This document shows positions 31,993 to 40,078 of a DNA stretch of 48,821 nucleotides, one piece after another. Origin of the DNA: Kiloniellaceae bacterium. Its GTDB lineage: Bacteria; Pseudomonadota; Alphaproteobacteria; Kiloniellales; J153. Under the pieces are notes generated by a model, which worked only from the letters and a program-made list of their open reading frames with translations, made no database searches and was not told the origin of the DNA. A program made the position numbers and the translations under genes. Every line of letters begins with the position of its first letter. Within the stretch, counting starts at the first letter, position 1. Location of the stretch: NCBI GenBank assembly GCA_021776055.1, contig JAJFGP010000048.1:1-48821 (forward strand), read 5' to 3'.

Positions 31993-33134
31993 TTTTCAGC
32001 ACCCTGCCCGAAAAGCACCTCGAGTTGCCGATCAAGGACCCTGGTTTCATCGAACAGAGCGTGCGCTCGCGCCAGGCCGGCACGTCCCATTCTGCAGCGC
32101 AGTTCCGGGTTGAGAACCAACTCCTGAAGCGCCGCGGCAAGGGCAGCCACGTCCTGGACCGGCACCAGGCGGCCGGTTTCCCCGTCAACAACCTCCTCGC
32201 GGCATCCGCGGATGTTTGTAGCGACCACCGGCAGGCCGCTCGCCATGGCTTCGATGATAGAGCGTGGCATGCCCTCTCGGTGCGATGGAAGCACGAACAC
32301 ATCCGCTGCCGAAAGCAATGCGGGTACATCCTCGCGGCGCCCCAGCAACGAGATTCGCTCCCGAAGGTTGGCATCCCGCGCAACGCCGTCGAGAACCGGT
32401 GCCATGGACTTCGAGTACTCACTGGCCAACCGTTCGCCGATCACCCACAGCTTGGCATCAACCTGACGCATGGCTTCGAAAAGCTCCGGATACCCCTTCT
32501 CCCGCACCAGTCGCCCGTTCATCACGATCACCACGTCATCCGGTCCAGCGCCAAGCTCGCGCCTCAGCTTCGACCGGGCCGCTTCGTCGACCATCTCCGC
32601 TGGCTGAAAGGCGCGCAAATCAACACCATTGCCGATCGCCTCGACGACGCCGCCACGGCAAAGGCCAAGGCGGACAGCTGTCTTCGCGTCCTCCGACGAT
32701 TGAGTCATCAGCATATCGGTGCAGCGACCCGCAAGCCATTCGGCCGCAACGAATATTGCCCGCACCGCCGGCGACATGTTTTCGTGAAAATAGAATCCGT
32801 GGGCCGTGTAGGTAACGACCGGCACGCCAGCCACGGCGGCGGCAAATCGAGCGACAAGCGAAACGATTGGCGTGTGCACGTGCACGATATCGAAGCGCTC
32901 TCGGCGGAAGATTCTAATCAGAGCAACGAACGCCCGGATATGCGCTATTGGCGATAACCGCCGCACCGATGGTATGCACTCGATCCGAAAGCCCTCGGCT
33001 CTGATGGGCACCAGCATGGGGCCATCGGCGCAGATACCGACGACCTCGTGCCCCGAATCGCGTAATCTGCGGAACAAAGGGCGAAGCAAGCGATGGATCG
33101 TAAAATCGACCGCGCAGATTTCGCAAATCTTCAT
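31989..33134 (-). CDS. Glycosyltransferase family 4 protein
   Basis: A 381-residue GT-B glycosyltransferase. The N-terminal domain begins MKICEICAVDFTIHRLLRPLF and contains RRERFDIVHVHTPIVSLVARFAAAVAGVPVVTYTAHGFYFHE. The C-terminal domain has VIVMNGRLVREKGYPELFEAM, the donor-site block VFVLPSHREGMPRSIIEAMASGLPVVATNIRGCREEVVDGETGRLVP with the E-x7-E motif, and a closing helix. It is probably cytoplasmic, acting on undecaprenyl-linked intermediates together with the WecA-like enzyme encoded next. Sugar donor not determined. It is divergent from waaA across 166 bp. Confidence 0.87.
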   Translation of the reverse strand: MKICEICAVDFTIHRLLRPLFRRLRDSGHEVVGICADGPMLVPIRAEGFRIECIPSVRRLSPIAHIRAFVALIRIFRRERFDIVHVHTPIVSLVARFAAAVAGVPVVTYTAHGFYFHENMSPAVRAIFVAAEWLAGRCTDMLMTQSSEDAKTAVRLGLCRGGVVEAIGNGVDLRAFQPAEMVDEAARSKLRRELGAGPDDVVIVMNGRLVREKGYPELFEAMRQVDAKLWVIGERLASEYSKSMAPVLDGVARDANLRERISLLGRREDVPALLSAADVFVLPSHREGMPRSIIEAMASGLPVVATNIRGCREEVVDGETGRLVPVQDVAALAAALQELVLNPELRCRMGRAGLARAHALFDETRVLDRQLEVLFGQGAEK

Positions 33135-33300
33135 GGTGCTTCCAGCGAGGAAAACCTTCTGCGATCGTGTATTCTTCGAAAATTGACCAGAGACTGTTCG
33201 ATTCGGTATGCCGCCTACTCTCTAAGGGCTTGCTGCCACGTGGGCAAGCCACGGGGGATGACTCTCGGCAAGGCTATAGCAAATCTGGCGAAATCCTGAC

Positions 33301-34623
33301 GTGTCAAAACCCGTAGACATCATGGTGGCAGCAACCGCCCTGTCGCTGTACCGCTTGCTGGGCTATGCCGCCGGGCCGATCGTGCGCGGCCACCTGCGGC
33401 GCCGCGCGGCCGGTGGACGCGAAGATCCGGATCGCATCGGCGAACGTCTGGGTAGGGCGCAGATCGAACGGCCGGTTGGTACCCTCGTGTGGGTGCACGG
33501 CGCTAGTGTCGGTGAATCTCTGTCCGCCCTACCGTTGATCGAGCGAATTCGGCGCGACTGGCCGTCATTGCAGGTGCTGGTCACGACCGGGACCGTGACA
33601 TCGGCCCGCCTCATGAAGGACCGTTTGCCCGACGGGGTTCTGCACCAATACATCCCGGTCGATCTGCCTGGTGCGGTGGGCCGCTTCTTCGACCACTGGA
33701 AGCCGACCCTCGGCCTGGTCATCGAATCCGAGCTCTGGCCCAACCTGCTGAGCCAAGCCAAGGCGCGGGACATCAGCCTGGTTCTGGTGAACGGCCGCAT
33801 GTCGGCCACCTCATTTGCCGGTTGGCGGCGGTTTCGCCCGCTCGCCGCGCGGCTATTGAGTTCGTTCGATCTGGTCCTAGCCCAGTCGGAGGAAGATCAG
33901 GTCCGTTTCGAGGATCTTGGCGCTCGGAATGTGTGTTGCCGTGGCAACCTGAAATTCGCCGCGGCACCCTTGTCGGTGGAAACAGACCAACTGCACGGCC
34001 TGCAAGGTGCGTTGGGCGAACGCCCGTGCTGGCTCGCCACCTCGACCCATCCCGGCGAGGAGGAGATCATTGCCCGCGTCCACGCGGAATTGGCGCCAAA
34101 ACACCGCGGCCTGCTGACGATCATCGCCCCGCGTCATCCAAACCGTGGCCGCGACATCACGGCGCGCCTGCGCACCACCGGCCACAGCGTAGCGCGGCGC
34201 GGCGCGGGGGAATTGCCGACTGACGCGACGGATATCTATGTGGCGGATACCATCGGCGAGCTGGGTCTATGGTACCGGTTGTGCGAGATCGTCCTGGTTG
34301 GCGGTTCGCTGGTGCCCAAGGGGGGCCAAAACGCCCTCGAGCCGGCCCGGCTGGGGTGCGCCATTATTTGCGGTGCTCACATGAGCAACTTCCGGCGTAT
34401 TGCGGATAGCATGGCGAATGCAGGGGCCATGCGCCGCGTCACCGATGAAGCCGCCTTGACCGCCACCGTCGCGGAGCTTCTGGGTAACGCGGCGGCGCGC
34501 GAGGCCCTGGCCGCCTCCGCCGCTGCGTTTGCCGCCGCCGAGGCTGGTGTCCTCGACGAGATTGTTGCCGCCCTGATACCGCACCTGGATCGCGCTGTTC
34601 AATCAGGCAACGTATCGGGCTGA
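33301..34623 (+). CDS. waaA: 3-deoxy-D-manno-octulosonic acid (Kdo) transferase
   Basis: A 440-residue enzyme that adds Kdo to lipid IVA at the inner membrane. It has a short N-terminal membrane anchor (VAATALSLYRLLGYAAGP). LVWVHGASVGESLSALPLI with catalytic-type E72 follows, then VLVTTGTVTSARLMKDRLP and LVIESELWPNLLSQAKARDISLVLVNGRMS. The C-terminal half has the nucleotide block EIVLVGGSLVPKGGQNALEPARLGC. It starts with GTG at 33301; an ATG at 33322 is possible. The last 25 bp overlap the convergent dehydrogenase gene. Together with gmhB and the glycosyltransferases it completes an LPS-focused block. Confidence 0.93.
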   Translation: MSKPVDIMVAATALSLYRLLGYAAGPIVRGHLRRRAAGGREDPDRIGERLGRAQIERPVGTLVWVHGASVGESLSALPLIERIRRDWPSLQVLVTTGTVTSARLMKDRLPDGVLHQYIPVDLPGAVGRFFDHWKPTLGLVIESELWPNLLSQAKARDISLVLVNGRMSATSFAGWRRFRPLAARLLSSFDLVLAQSEEDQVRFEDLGARNVCCRGNLKFAAAPLSVETDQLHGLQGALGERPCWLATSTHPGEEEIIARVHAELAPKHRGLLTIIAPRHPNRGRDITARLRTTGHSVARRGAGELPTDATDIYVADTIGELGLWYRLCEIVLVGGSLVPKGGQNALEPARLGCAIICGAHMSNFRRIADSMANAGAMRRVTDEAALTATVAELLGNAAAREALAASAAAFAAAEAGVLDEIVAALIPHLDRAVQSGNVSG

Positions 34624-35507
34624 TCGCCAAGCCGGGCAGGAGCATTTAGCTTCTCGATTTCGAGTAGAATGGCGCTGTGGTCGTAGTCGGCGCCGCCCTG
34701 GTCCACCAGGGACTGGAACAGTTGGCGCACGCTCTCGGCCAATGGCAGCGATAAACCGGCGTCCTTGGCCACGGACGCGACATTGTTCAGATCCTTGAGA
34801 TGCATGCGCGCCGGGCCGCCCGGTAGGAACCGGCGCGCGATCATCCGCTCGCCGTGGATTTGCAGAACCAGGCTGTCGGCAAAGCCGCCCAGCAGCGCTT
34901 GGCGCACCGCCGCCGGGTCGGCACCGCCACGCGACGCCAACAGCAACCCTTCCGCCACGGCCCCGATGGCCAGAGCAACGATCACCTGATTGGCCAGCTT
35001 GGCGACCTGACCGGCGCCGGAGGGCCCCACGTGCGTCGGTCGCCCGAGGTGGGCCAGAACATCGTCGCCACGTGAAAAGTCCGCAACTTCGCCGCCGACC
35101 ATGATGGCCAGGCGAGCCTCCGCCGCACCGCTCGGCCCACCGGAGACCGGTGCATCCAGATGACCGAGTCCCATGGTGGCCAGGCGCGATGCATGCTCCC
35201 GTGCCCGCGCCGGCTCGATGGAACTGGTATCGATGACCAGGCCCCCACGCGACAAAGCATCAGCGACACCACCGGCAAATAGCAGGTCCCCGACCGCGGC
35301 CCCATCGGCCAGCATGGTGAAAACAATATCGGCACCCTCGGCAGCGGCCGTGGGGCTCTCGCCCACGGTCGCGCCCATTTCGGCCAAAGCCTGAGTCTTC
35401 GCCGGTGTCCGGTTCCAGACGGCCACCGGATAACCCGCCTTGACGAGATTGCCCGCCATCGGCGCGCCCATGATTCCGGTGCCAAGAAATGCGATGCGCG
35501 GTTTCAT
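34599..35507 (-). CDS. NAD(P)-dependent beta-hydroxyacid dehydrogenase (3-hydroxyisobutyrate type)
   Basis: A 302-residue member of the 3-hydroxyisobutyrate / tartronate semialdehyde dehydrogenase family. The cofactor motif is IAFLGTGIMGAPMAGNLVKAG with VWNRTPAK, which favours NADP or NAD. The substrate motif is DAPVSGGPSGAAEARL (118-133), and the catalytic lysine is predicted as K170 in GAGQVAKLANQ. The C-terminal domain has the LKDLNNVASVAKDAGLSLPLAE block. It interconverts a beta-hydroxyacid and its semialdehyde in the cytoplasm, but the exact acid is unknown. Its 3' end overlaps waaA by 25 bp, and it is divergent from the DUF3179 gene. Confidence 0.87.
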   Translation of the reverse strand: MKPRIAFLGTGIMGAPMAGNLVKAGYPVAVWNRTPAKTQALAEMGATVGESPTAAAEGADIVFTMLADGAAVGDLLFAGGVADALSRGGLVIDTSSIEPARAREHASRLATMGLGHLDAPVSGGPSGAAEARLAIMVGGEVADFSRGDDVLAHLGRPTHVGPSGAGQVAKLANQVIVALAIGAVAEGLLLASRGGADPAAVRQALLGGFADSLVLQIHGERMIARRFLPGGPARMHLKDLNNVASVAKDAGLSLPLAESVRQLFQSLVDQGGADYDHSAILLEIEKLNAPARLGDQPDTLPD

Positions 35508-35604
35508 CGGTGTTTACCTCGTCAACATGGATGCGGCCTGCGACATCCTATGGCTCACCCCATCGTGATTCGCCAGCCAGGAAAACGGCTCGGATACTGT
35601 CTGA

Positions 35605-36603
35605 ATGAGAATGCAACTCAGATGGCGCGGCGTCCACGGACTTGCCGTGCTCGGCATTGGCGCGCTTTGGCTGGCCTTGGCTGGCGCCGCGCAGGCCAAC
35701 CCGGAAGCCTGGGCCTTCGCCTGGCCAAAGACGGATTTCTCGAAAACCTCTGTCGATTTCGCCGATATCCTCAGCGGCGGGCCGCCCAAGGACGGCATCC
35801 CCTCCATCGACGATCCGATCTTCGTGGCCGTGGCCGAGGTGGCTAACTTATCCCCGACCGAGCCGGTCGTCGGCTTGATGGTCAACGGCGATGCCCGTGC
35901 CTACCCGCTGCGCGTCTTGACTTGGCACGAAATCGTCAACGACGAGGTCGGGGGCATTCCGGTGGTCGTCACTTATTGCCCCTTGTGCAATTCGGCCATC
36001 GTCTATGATCGCCGGATCGAGGGCCGCGCCGTCGAGTTCGGCACCACAGGCAAGCTGCGCAACTCGGATCTCGTCATGTACGACCGGGAAACCGAAAGCT
36101 GGTGGCAACAGTTTCTCGGCGAGGCCATTGTCGGATCGCGCATCGGTATGCGGCTAAAGGCCCTGCCGGCGCGCCTGGAGTCTTGGGAGTTGTTCAAGAA
36201 CCGCCACCCGGATGGCAAGGTGCTCATCCCCACCGACCCGGAAATGCGCCGCTATGGGGCCAACCCGTACGTAGGCTATGACGGTGCATCAGTGCCGTTC
36301 CTCTATGCCGGGGAATTCCCCGAAGGGATCGAGCCGATGGCCCGCGTCGTCGCGGTCGGTGACGAGGCTTGGTCGCTTGAACTTTTGCGCCGGGAGGGGC
36401 GGATTGAAAGCGGCGACCTGGTGCTCACCTGGCAGGCGGGACAGAATTCCGCCCTCGATACCCGTGCCATTTCCGAGGGCCGCGATGTCGGCAACGTTCT
36501 GGTGCAGCACAAAGCCGACGGCAGTCTAAAGGATGTTCCCTACGATGTGACGTTCGCGTTCGTCTTCCATGCCTTCAAGCCGCAGGGCACCCTCAATAAA
36601 TAG
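35605..36603 (+). CDS. DUF3179 family secreted protein
   Basis: A 332-residue protein with a Sec signal peptide (GLAVLGIGALWLALAGAAQA). It carries the DUF3179 core: VNGDARAYPLRVLTWHEIVNDEVGGIPVVVTYCPLCNSAIVYDR with a C-P-L-C pair, then FGTTGKLRNSDLVMYDRETESWWQQFLGEAIVG. The family has no assigned function; the CxxC in a periplasmic protein could be redox- or metal-active. The last 78 bp overlap antisense the end of the tRNA-dihydrouridine synthase gene. It starts 97 bp from the divergent dehydrogenase. Confidence 0.85.
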   Translation: MRMQLRWRGVHGLAVLGIGALWLALAGAAQANPEAWAFAWPKTDFSKTSVDFADILSGGPPKDGIPSIDDPIFVAVAEVANLSPTEPVVGLMVNGDARAYPLRVLTWHEIVNDEVGGIPVVVTYCPLCNSAIVYDRRIEGRAVEFGTTGKLRNSDLVMYDRETESWWQQFLGEAIVGSRIGMRLKALPARLESWELFKNRHPDGKVLIPTDPEMRRYGANPYVGYDGASVPFLYAGEFPEGIEPMARVVAVGDEAWSLELLRREGRIESGDLVLTWQAGQNSALDTRAISEGRDVGNVLVQHKADGSLKDVPYDVTFAFVFHAFKPQGTLNK

Positions 36604-37602
36604 CGACGCACGCGCGGCGCACACCTGATCGATCGCCTGGCGGACAACCTCCGGCCCGGCATTCGGCAACCTCGCGGTCTCCCCCAGGGTTCGGCGCCAG
36701 GCGCGCGCACCCGGCTGGCCGTTGAACAATCCCAGGATATGCCGGGTGATGTGGGACAGCGGCACACCGCGCGCGCACTGCCGGTCGATGTACGGCAACA
36801 GCGCCTCGACCACCGCTTCGCGGCTTGGCACCGGGTGTGCCCCGCCAAAAAACCGCCGATCGACCTCGGCCAAGAGGTATGGGTTTTCATAGGCGGCACG
36901 GCCAATCATGACGCCGTCCACGTGAGCTAAATGCCCCGCCACGGCGTCCAGGTCGGTCACGCCACCATTAATGACGATTTCCAGATCCGGCATGCTGTCC
37001 TTCAGCCGGTAGACCACGTCGTAGCGTAGCGGCGGCACTTCCCGATTCTCGCGCGGACTTAGGCCTTTCAGCCACGCTTTGCGCGCATGAACGATAAGGC
37101 TAGCGCACCCCGCGTCCGCTACCTGATTTGCGAAATCGTACAGCTCAGCAAAAGACTCCCGCTCATCAATGCCTATGCGGCATTTCACCGTGACCGGGAT
37201 TGGCGCGGCCGCATCCATCGCCCGCACACCGGTGGCAACCAGCGCCGGCTCCGCCATCAGGCAAGCGCCGAAGCGGGCATTCTGCACCCGGTCGCTCGGG
37301 CAACCGACGTTGAGATTGATTTCATCATAGCCGAAGGCAGCAGCTATCTGGGCACACTCAGCCAACTCCGCCGGATCCGCTCCACCCACCTGTAGAGCAA
37401 CCGGATGCTCGGTCGGATCGAACGCAAGCAGGTCCGTGCGGCCGCCGTGCACGATGGCGCCGGTGGAGATCATCTCGCTGTACAGCAGCGCGCGGCCGCT
37501 GATCAGGCGCAGAAACACCCGATCATGCCGATCCGTACGCTCCATCATGGGAGCGACACTGATGCGGCGATCCGGCTCGGTGGCGTTTTCCCTCTTTGTC
37601 AT
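36526..37602 (-). CDS. dusA: tRNA-dihydrouridine synthase A
   Basis: A 358-residue flavoenzyme that reduces uridine in the D-loop of tRNA. The FMN barrel begins ISVAPMMERTDRHDRVFLRL. LLYSEMISTGAIVHGG and INLNVGCPSDRVQNARFGACLM follow (C101 the likely catalytic Cys), then IPVTVKCRIGIDERESF, VIINGGVTDLDA-type and VDGVMIGRAAYENPYLL. The C-terminal helical tRNA-binding domain includes ARAWRRTLGETA. The opening is specific to DusA rather than DusB or DusC. It is divergent from the LuxO-like regulator; the two starts are 153 bp apart. Confidence 0.92.
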   Translation of the reverse strand: MTKRENATEPDRRISVAPMMERTDRHDRVFLRLISGRALLYSEMISTGAIVHGGRTDLLAFDPTEHPVALQVGGADPAELAECAQIAAAFGYDEINLNVGCPSDRVQNARFGACLMAEPALVATGVRAMDAAAPIPVTVKCRIGIDERESFAELYDFANQVADAGCASLIVHARKAWLKGLSPRENREVPPLRYDVVYRLKDSMPDLEIVINGGVTDLDAVAGHLAHVDGVMIGRAAYENPYLLAEVDRRFFGGAHPVPSREAVVEALLPYIDRQCARGVPLSHITRHILGLFNGQPGARAWRRTLGETARLPNAGPEVVRQAIDQVCAARASLFIEGALRLEGMEDERERHIVGNIL

Positions 37603-37755
37603 AGCCTACAAACCCATAAACGACCGTCGGCGCCCAATTTAGGGCCTCACTTCAATACCTCCAAGGCCCGAAAATCGATCGCTGGTGGCGTGCGGTTAAG
37701 CAATCGGAAACATCCCAAGGGAATAATCAATTTTACAACTTTTGGTAGAATTTCC

Positions 37756-39183
37756 TTGCGATCAACACTATCATCGGCACCCTGCCTTGCGCAGCCGGCC
37801 AGACCGCGAGTCTTGGTGGTCGAGGACAGCCCGGATTTAACTTGGCTGTACCATCGTTATTTGAAGGACGAGCCGATCACATTGGAGCATGCAGCCACCG
37901 GCACCGAGGCACTGGCCGCCCTCGATGCCAACCCGCTAGCAGCGGTATTGCTGGACCTAAATTTGCCCGACATGGACGGGCGCGCGATCCTGGAGCGGAT
38001 TGTCGCGGCCGGTCTACCCACCTCGGTTCTGGTCATTACCGGGCAGGACGATGTGGATACCGCGGTGGCGGCCATGCGCGCTGGGGCTTACGACTTCATG
38101 AGCAAACCGGTGACGCCGGAACGCCTGCTGACCTCCCTGCGCCATGCCCTGGAGCGGCAGCGACTATCCCAAATGGTCGAATGCTATCGCCGCGATTTCG
38201 ATCGTGATCGCTTCGAGGGCTTCATAGGCGCATCGCTGCCCATGCAAGCCGTTTACCGAGTCATCGAAAGCGCCGCACGCAGCACCGCCACCGTCTTTGT
38301 CACAGGCGAAAGCGGAACCGGTAAAGAGGTTTGCGCGCATGCCATCCACGCCTGTTCGCCGCGCGCCGACAAACCCCTGATCACCCTCAATTGTGGCGCT
38401 ATCCCACGCGATTTGATGGAAAGCGAGATATTCGGCCATGTCAAAGGCGCCTTTACCGGCGCCGTGCAATCGCGCACGGGCGCCGCTCGCCTGGCGAACG
38501 GCGGCACCTTGTTCCTCGACGAAGTTTGCGAGATGGACATCGCCTTGCAGGCCAAATTGCTGCGCTTCGCGCAATCGTCAATGGTTCGCCCGGTCGGCGC
38601 CGATCATGCTGAGCGTGTCGATGTACGCCTGATCTGCGCCAGCAATCGCGACCCCTTGCGGGCGGTGGAAACCGGCCAGTTTCGTGAGGATCTGTACTAT
38701 CGCCTGCACGTCATTCCCGTGCAGCTTCCACCTCTGCGCGATCGGGACAACGACGTTCTGCACCTCGCGCACCATTTTCTGGCAACCTTCGCCGCCGAGG
38801 AAGGCAAGGAATTCACGACCTTCGCACCCAACGTCGAAGCGGCGTTGGCGGCCTATCACTGGCCCGGCAATGTGCGGGAGCTGCAAAACGTGTTGCGCAA
38901 TATCGTCGTTCTCAACAGCGGAACGGAAGTTACGCGAGAGATGCTGCCGCCACCGCTTGCCGCCGTTGCCGCCGCAAACCCGCCATTGCCAAGCCGCCAC
39001 GAAGGCCCGGGGCGCCCCGCTCCGTCCGCAATTCGCCCCTTGTGGCTGGCAGAGCGGGAAATTATCGAGGATGCCATCGCCCACTGCGGCGGCAATATTG
39101 GCAAGGCCGCGGCCCTCCTTCAAATCAACCCGTCCACAATCTACCGAAAACGCACAACCTGGACTCAACGCACCAGGCGTTGA
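37756..39183 (+). CDS. LuxO-like sigma-54-dependent response regulator
   Basis: A regulator of 475 residues from the TTG at 37756. The receiver has VLVVEDSPDLTWLYHRYL, phospho-acceptor D67 (LLDLNLPDMDG) and K in MSKPVTPERL. The AAA+ domain has Walker A GESGTGKE, the sigma-54 contact loop GAFTGA, Walker B GGTLFLDEVCEMD and the arginine block FREDLYYRLHVIPVQLPPLRDR. The C-terminus has a Fis-type helix-turn-helix (GGNIGKAAALLQINPSTIYRK). Segments such as ESGTGKEVCAHAIHA, NVLRNIVVLNSGTEVT, LPPPL, PLWLAEREIIEDAI and PSTIYRK are close to Vibrio LuxO. No LuxU-like phosphotransfer gene or kinase is adjacent. The start is uncertain: a GTG at 37690 is also in frame. Confidence 0.88.
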   Translation: MRSTLSSAPCLAQPARPRVLVVEDSPDLTWLYHRYLKDEPITLEHAATGTEALAALDANPLAAVLLDLNLPDMDGRAILERIVAAGLPTSVLVITGQDDVDTAVAAMRAGAYDFMSKPVTPERLLTSLRHALERQRLSQMVECYRRDFDRDRFEGFIGASLPMQAVYRVIESAARSTATVFVTGESGTGKEVCAHAIHACSPRADKPLITLNCGAIPRDLMESEIFGHVKGAFTGAVQSRTGAARLANGGTLFLDEVCEMDIALQAKLLRFAQSSMVRPVGADHAERVDVRLICASNRDPLRAVETGQFREDLYYRLHVIPVQLPPLRDRDNDVLHLAHHFLATFAAEEGKEFTTFAPNVEAALAAYHWPGNVRELQNVLRNIVVLNSGTEVTREMLPPPLAAVAAANPPLPSRHEGPGRPAPSAIRPLWLAEREIIEDAIAHCGGNIGKAAALLQINPSTIYRKRTTWTQRTRR

Positions 39184-39212
39184 ACTGCTATTGCCGCCGC
39201 CCCAGAGCGCAA

Positions 39213-39247
39213 CGCAGACGGTTCCATTTGGTCGGATTATGCTCTAG
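39213..39247 (-). repeat. Dispersed repeat, copy B
   Basis: Read on the minus strand it starts CTAGAGCATAATCC and continues CAAATGGAACCG followed by TCTGCG. Its 29-base core (39219-39247) matches copy A in 26 positions and copy C in 23. It lies between the LuxO-like gene and the HAD gene, 54 bp upstream of the latter. Confidence 0.6.
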
Positions 39248-39301
39248 GTTTGCCGCCCTCGGAAACCGGCGCGACGGACAGCGAGTGGGGTGGCGGTATA
39301 C

Positions 39302-40054
39302 ATGATCAAGGCGATAACTTTCGACCTATGGGACACCATGGTCCACGATGATTCCGACGAGCAGGCGCGGAGTGCACGCGGCTTGCGATCGAAACGGCAA
39401 GAGCGTCGGCACCTGCTTTGGCAAGCATTGAGCGAGATACAACCGACCGATCGAGACCGGGTCGAGCTGGCCTATGACGTCGCCGATGCTGCCTTCAACC
39501 ACGTCTGGCACCAGCAACACATCACCTGGACCATCGGCGAGCGCCTAACGGTCGCCATGGCCGGCTTGGGACGAAATCTGCCCGAAGCCGCCTTTGCCAA
39601 GTTGGTCAAGGCACACGGGGAGATGGAGATCGAAATCCCGCCGGATGCGATCGAAGGCGTGGCTCACGCCTTGGCTGATCTGGCCAATCGCTACAAGCTA
39701 TGTGTCGTTTCCGATGCTATCGTTACCCCAGGCAGCGGCCTGCGCGCGCTGCTGCGCTTGCATGATCTGGAGCGATACTTCTCCGGCTTTGCTTTTTCCG
39801 ACGAGGTCGGCCACTCCAAGCCGCACCGCGCCATGTTCGACTCGGCCGCAAGTCAACTCGGCGTCTCCGTCGAGGAGATGGTGCATGTGGGCGACCGGGA
39901 TCACAACGATGTGAAGGGGCCGCAGGCGCTGGGCATGAAGGCCGTTCTCTTTACCGCCACCCGCGACCGCGACAAGGACAACACGACGGCGGACGCGATT
40001 TGTGCCCGGCACAGCGATCTACCGGAGGCAATCGACCGCCTGGCGAAAGCCTGA
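39302..40054 (+). CDS. HAD-superfamily hydrolase (haloacid-dehalogenase-like)
   Basis: A 250-residue HAD-type hydrolase with a helical cap. Motif 1 is FDLWDTM: the nucleophile D8 is present, but the general acid/base at +2 is Trp, with Asp at +3, so it differs from ordinary phosphatases and resembles dehalogenase-type variants. Motif 2 is VVSDAIV, motif 3 lysine lies in HSKPHRAMF, and motif 4 is HVGDRDHNDVKG. An ATG at 39302 is chosen; GTG at 39290 would add four residues. It starts a cluster of four same-strand genes (HAD, amidotransferase, HD nucleotidase, PhyH). Substrate unknown. Confidence 0.8.
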   Translation: MIKAITFDLWDTMVHDDSDEQARSARGLRSKRQERRHLLWQALSEIQPTDRDRVELAYDVADAAFNHVWHQQHITWTIGERLTVAMAGLGRNLPEAAFAKLVKAHGEMEIEIPPDAIEGVAHALADLANRYKLCVVSDAIVTPGSGLRALLRLHDLERYFSGFAFSDEVGHSKPHRAMFDSAASQLGVSVEEMVHVGDRDHNDVKGPQALGMKAVLFTATRDRDKDNTTADAICARHSDLPEAIDRLAKA

Positions 40055-40078
40055 CGGCGCAAAGGAGACTGAAATCCG

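Noticed and set aside
33227-33250. Palindromic stretch GGCTTGC...GCAAGCC upstream of waaA
   Set aside because: Symmetry is real (7-bp arms), but position in the divergent region and absence of other signals do not allow a role to be assigned.
33200-33264. GANTC sites (GATTC at 33200, GACTC at 33260) as CcrM/GcrA targets
   Set aside because: Such 5-base motifs are expected about every 256 bases by chance, so these alone are not evidence.
37405-37755. Upstream extension of the LuxO-like frame
   Set aside because: It would overlap the divergent dusA gene and shows no similarity to receiver domains; the real start is at 37756 or 37690.
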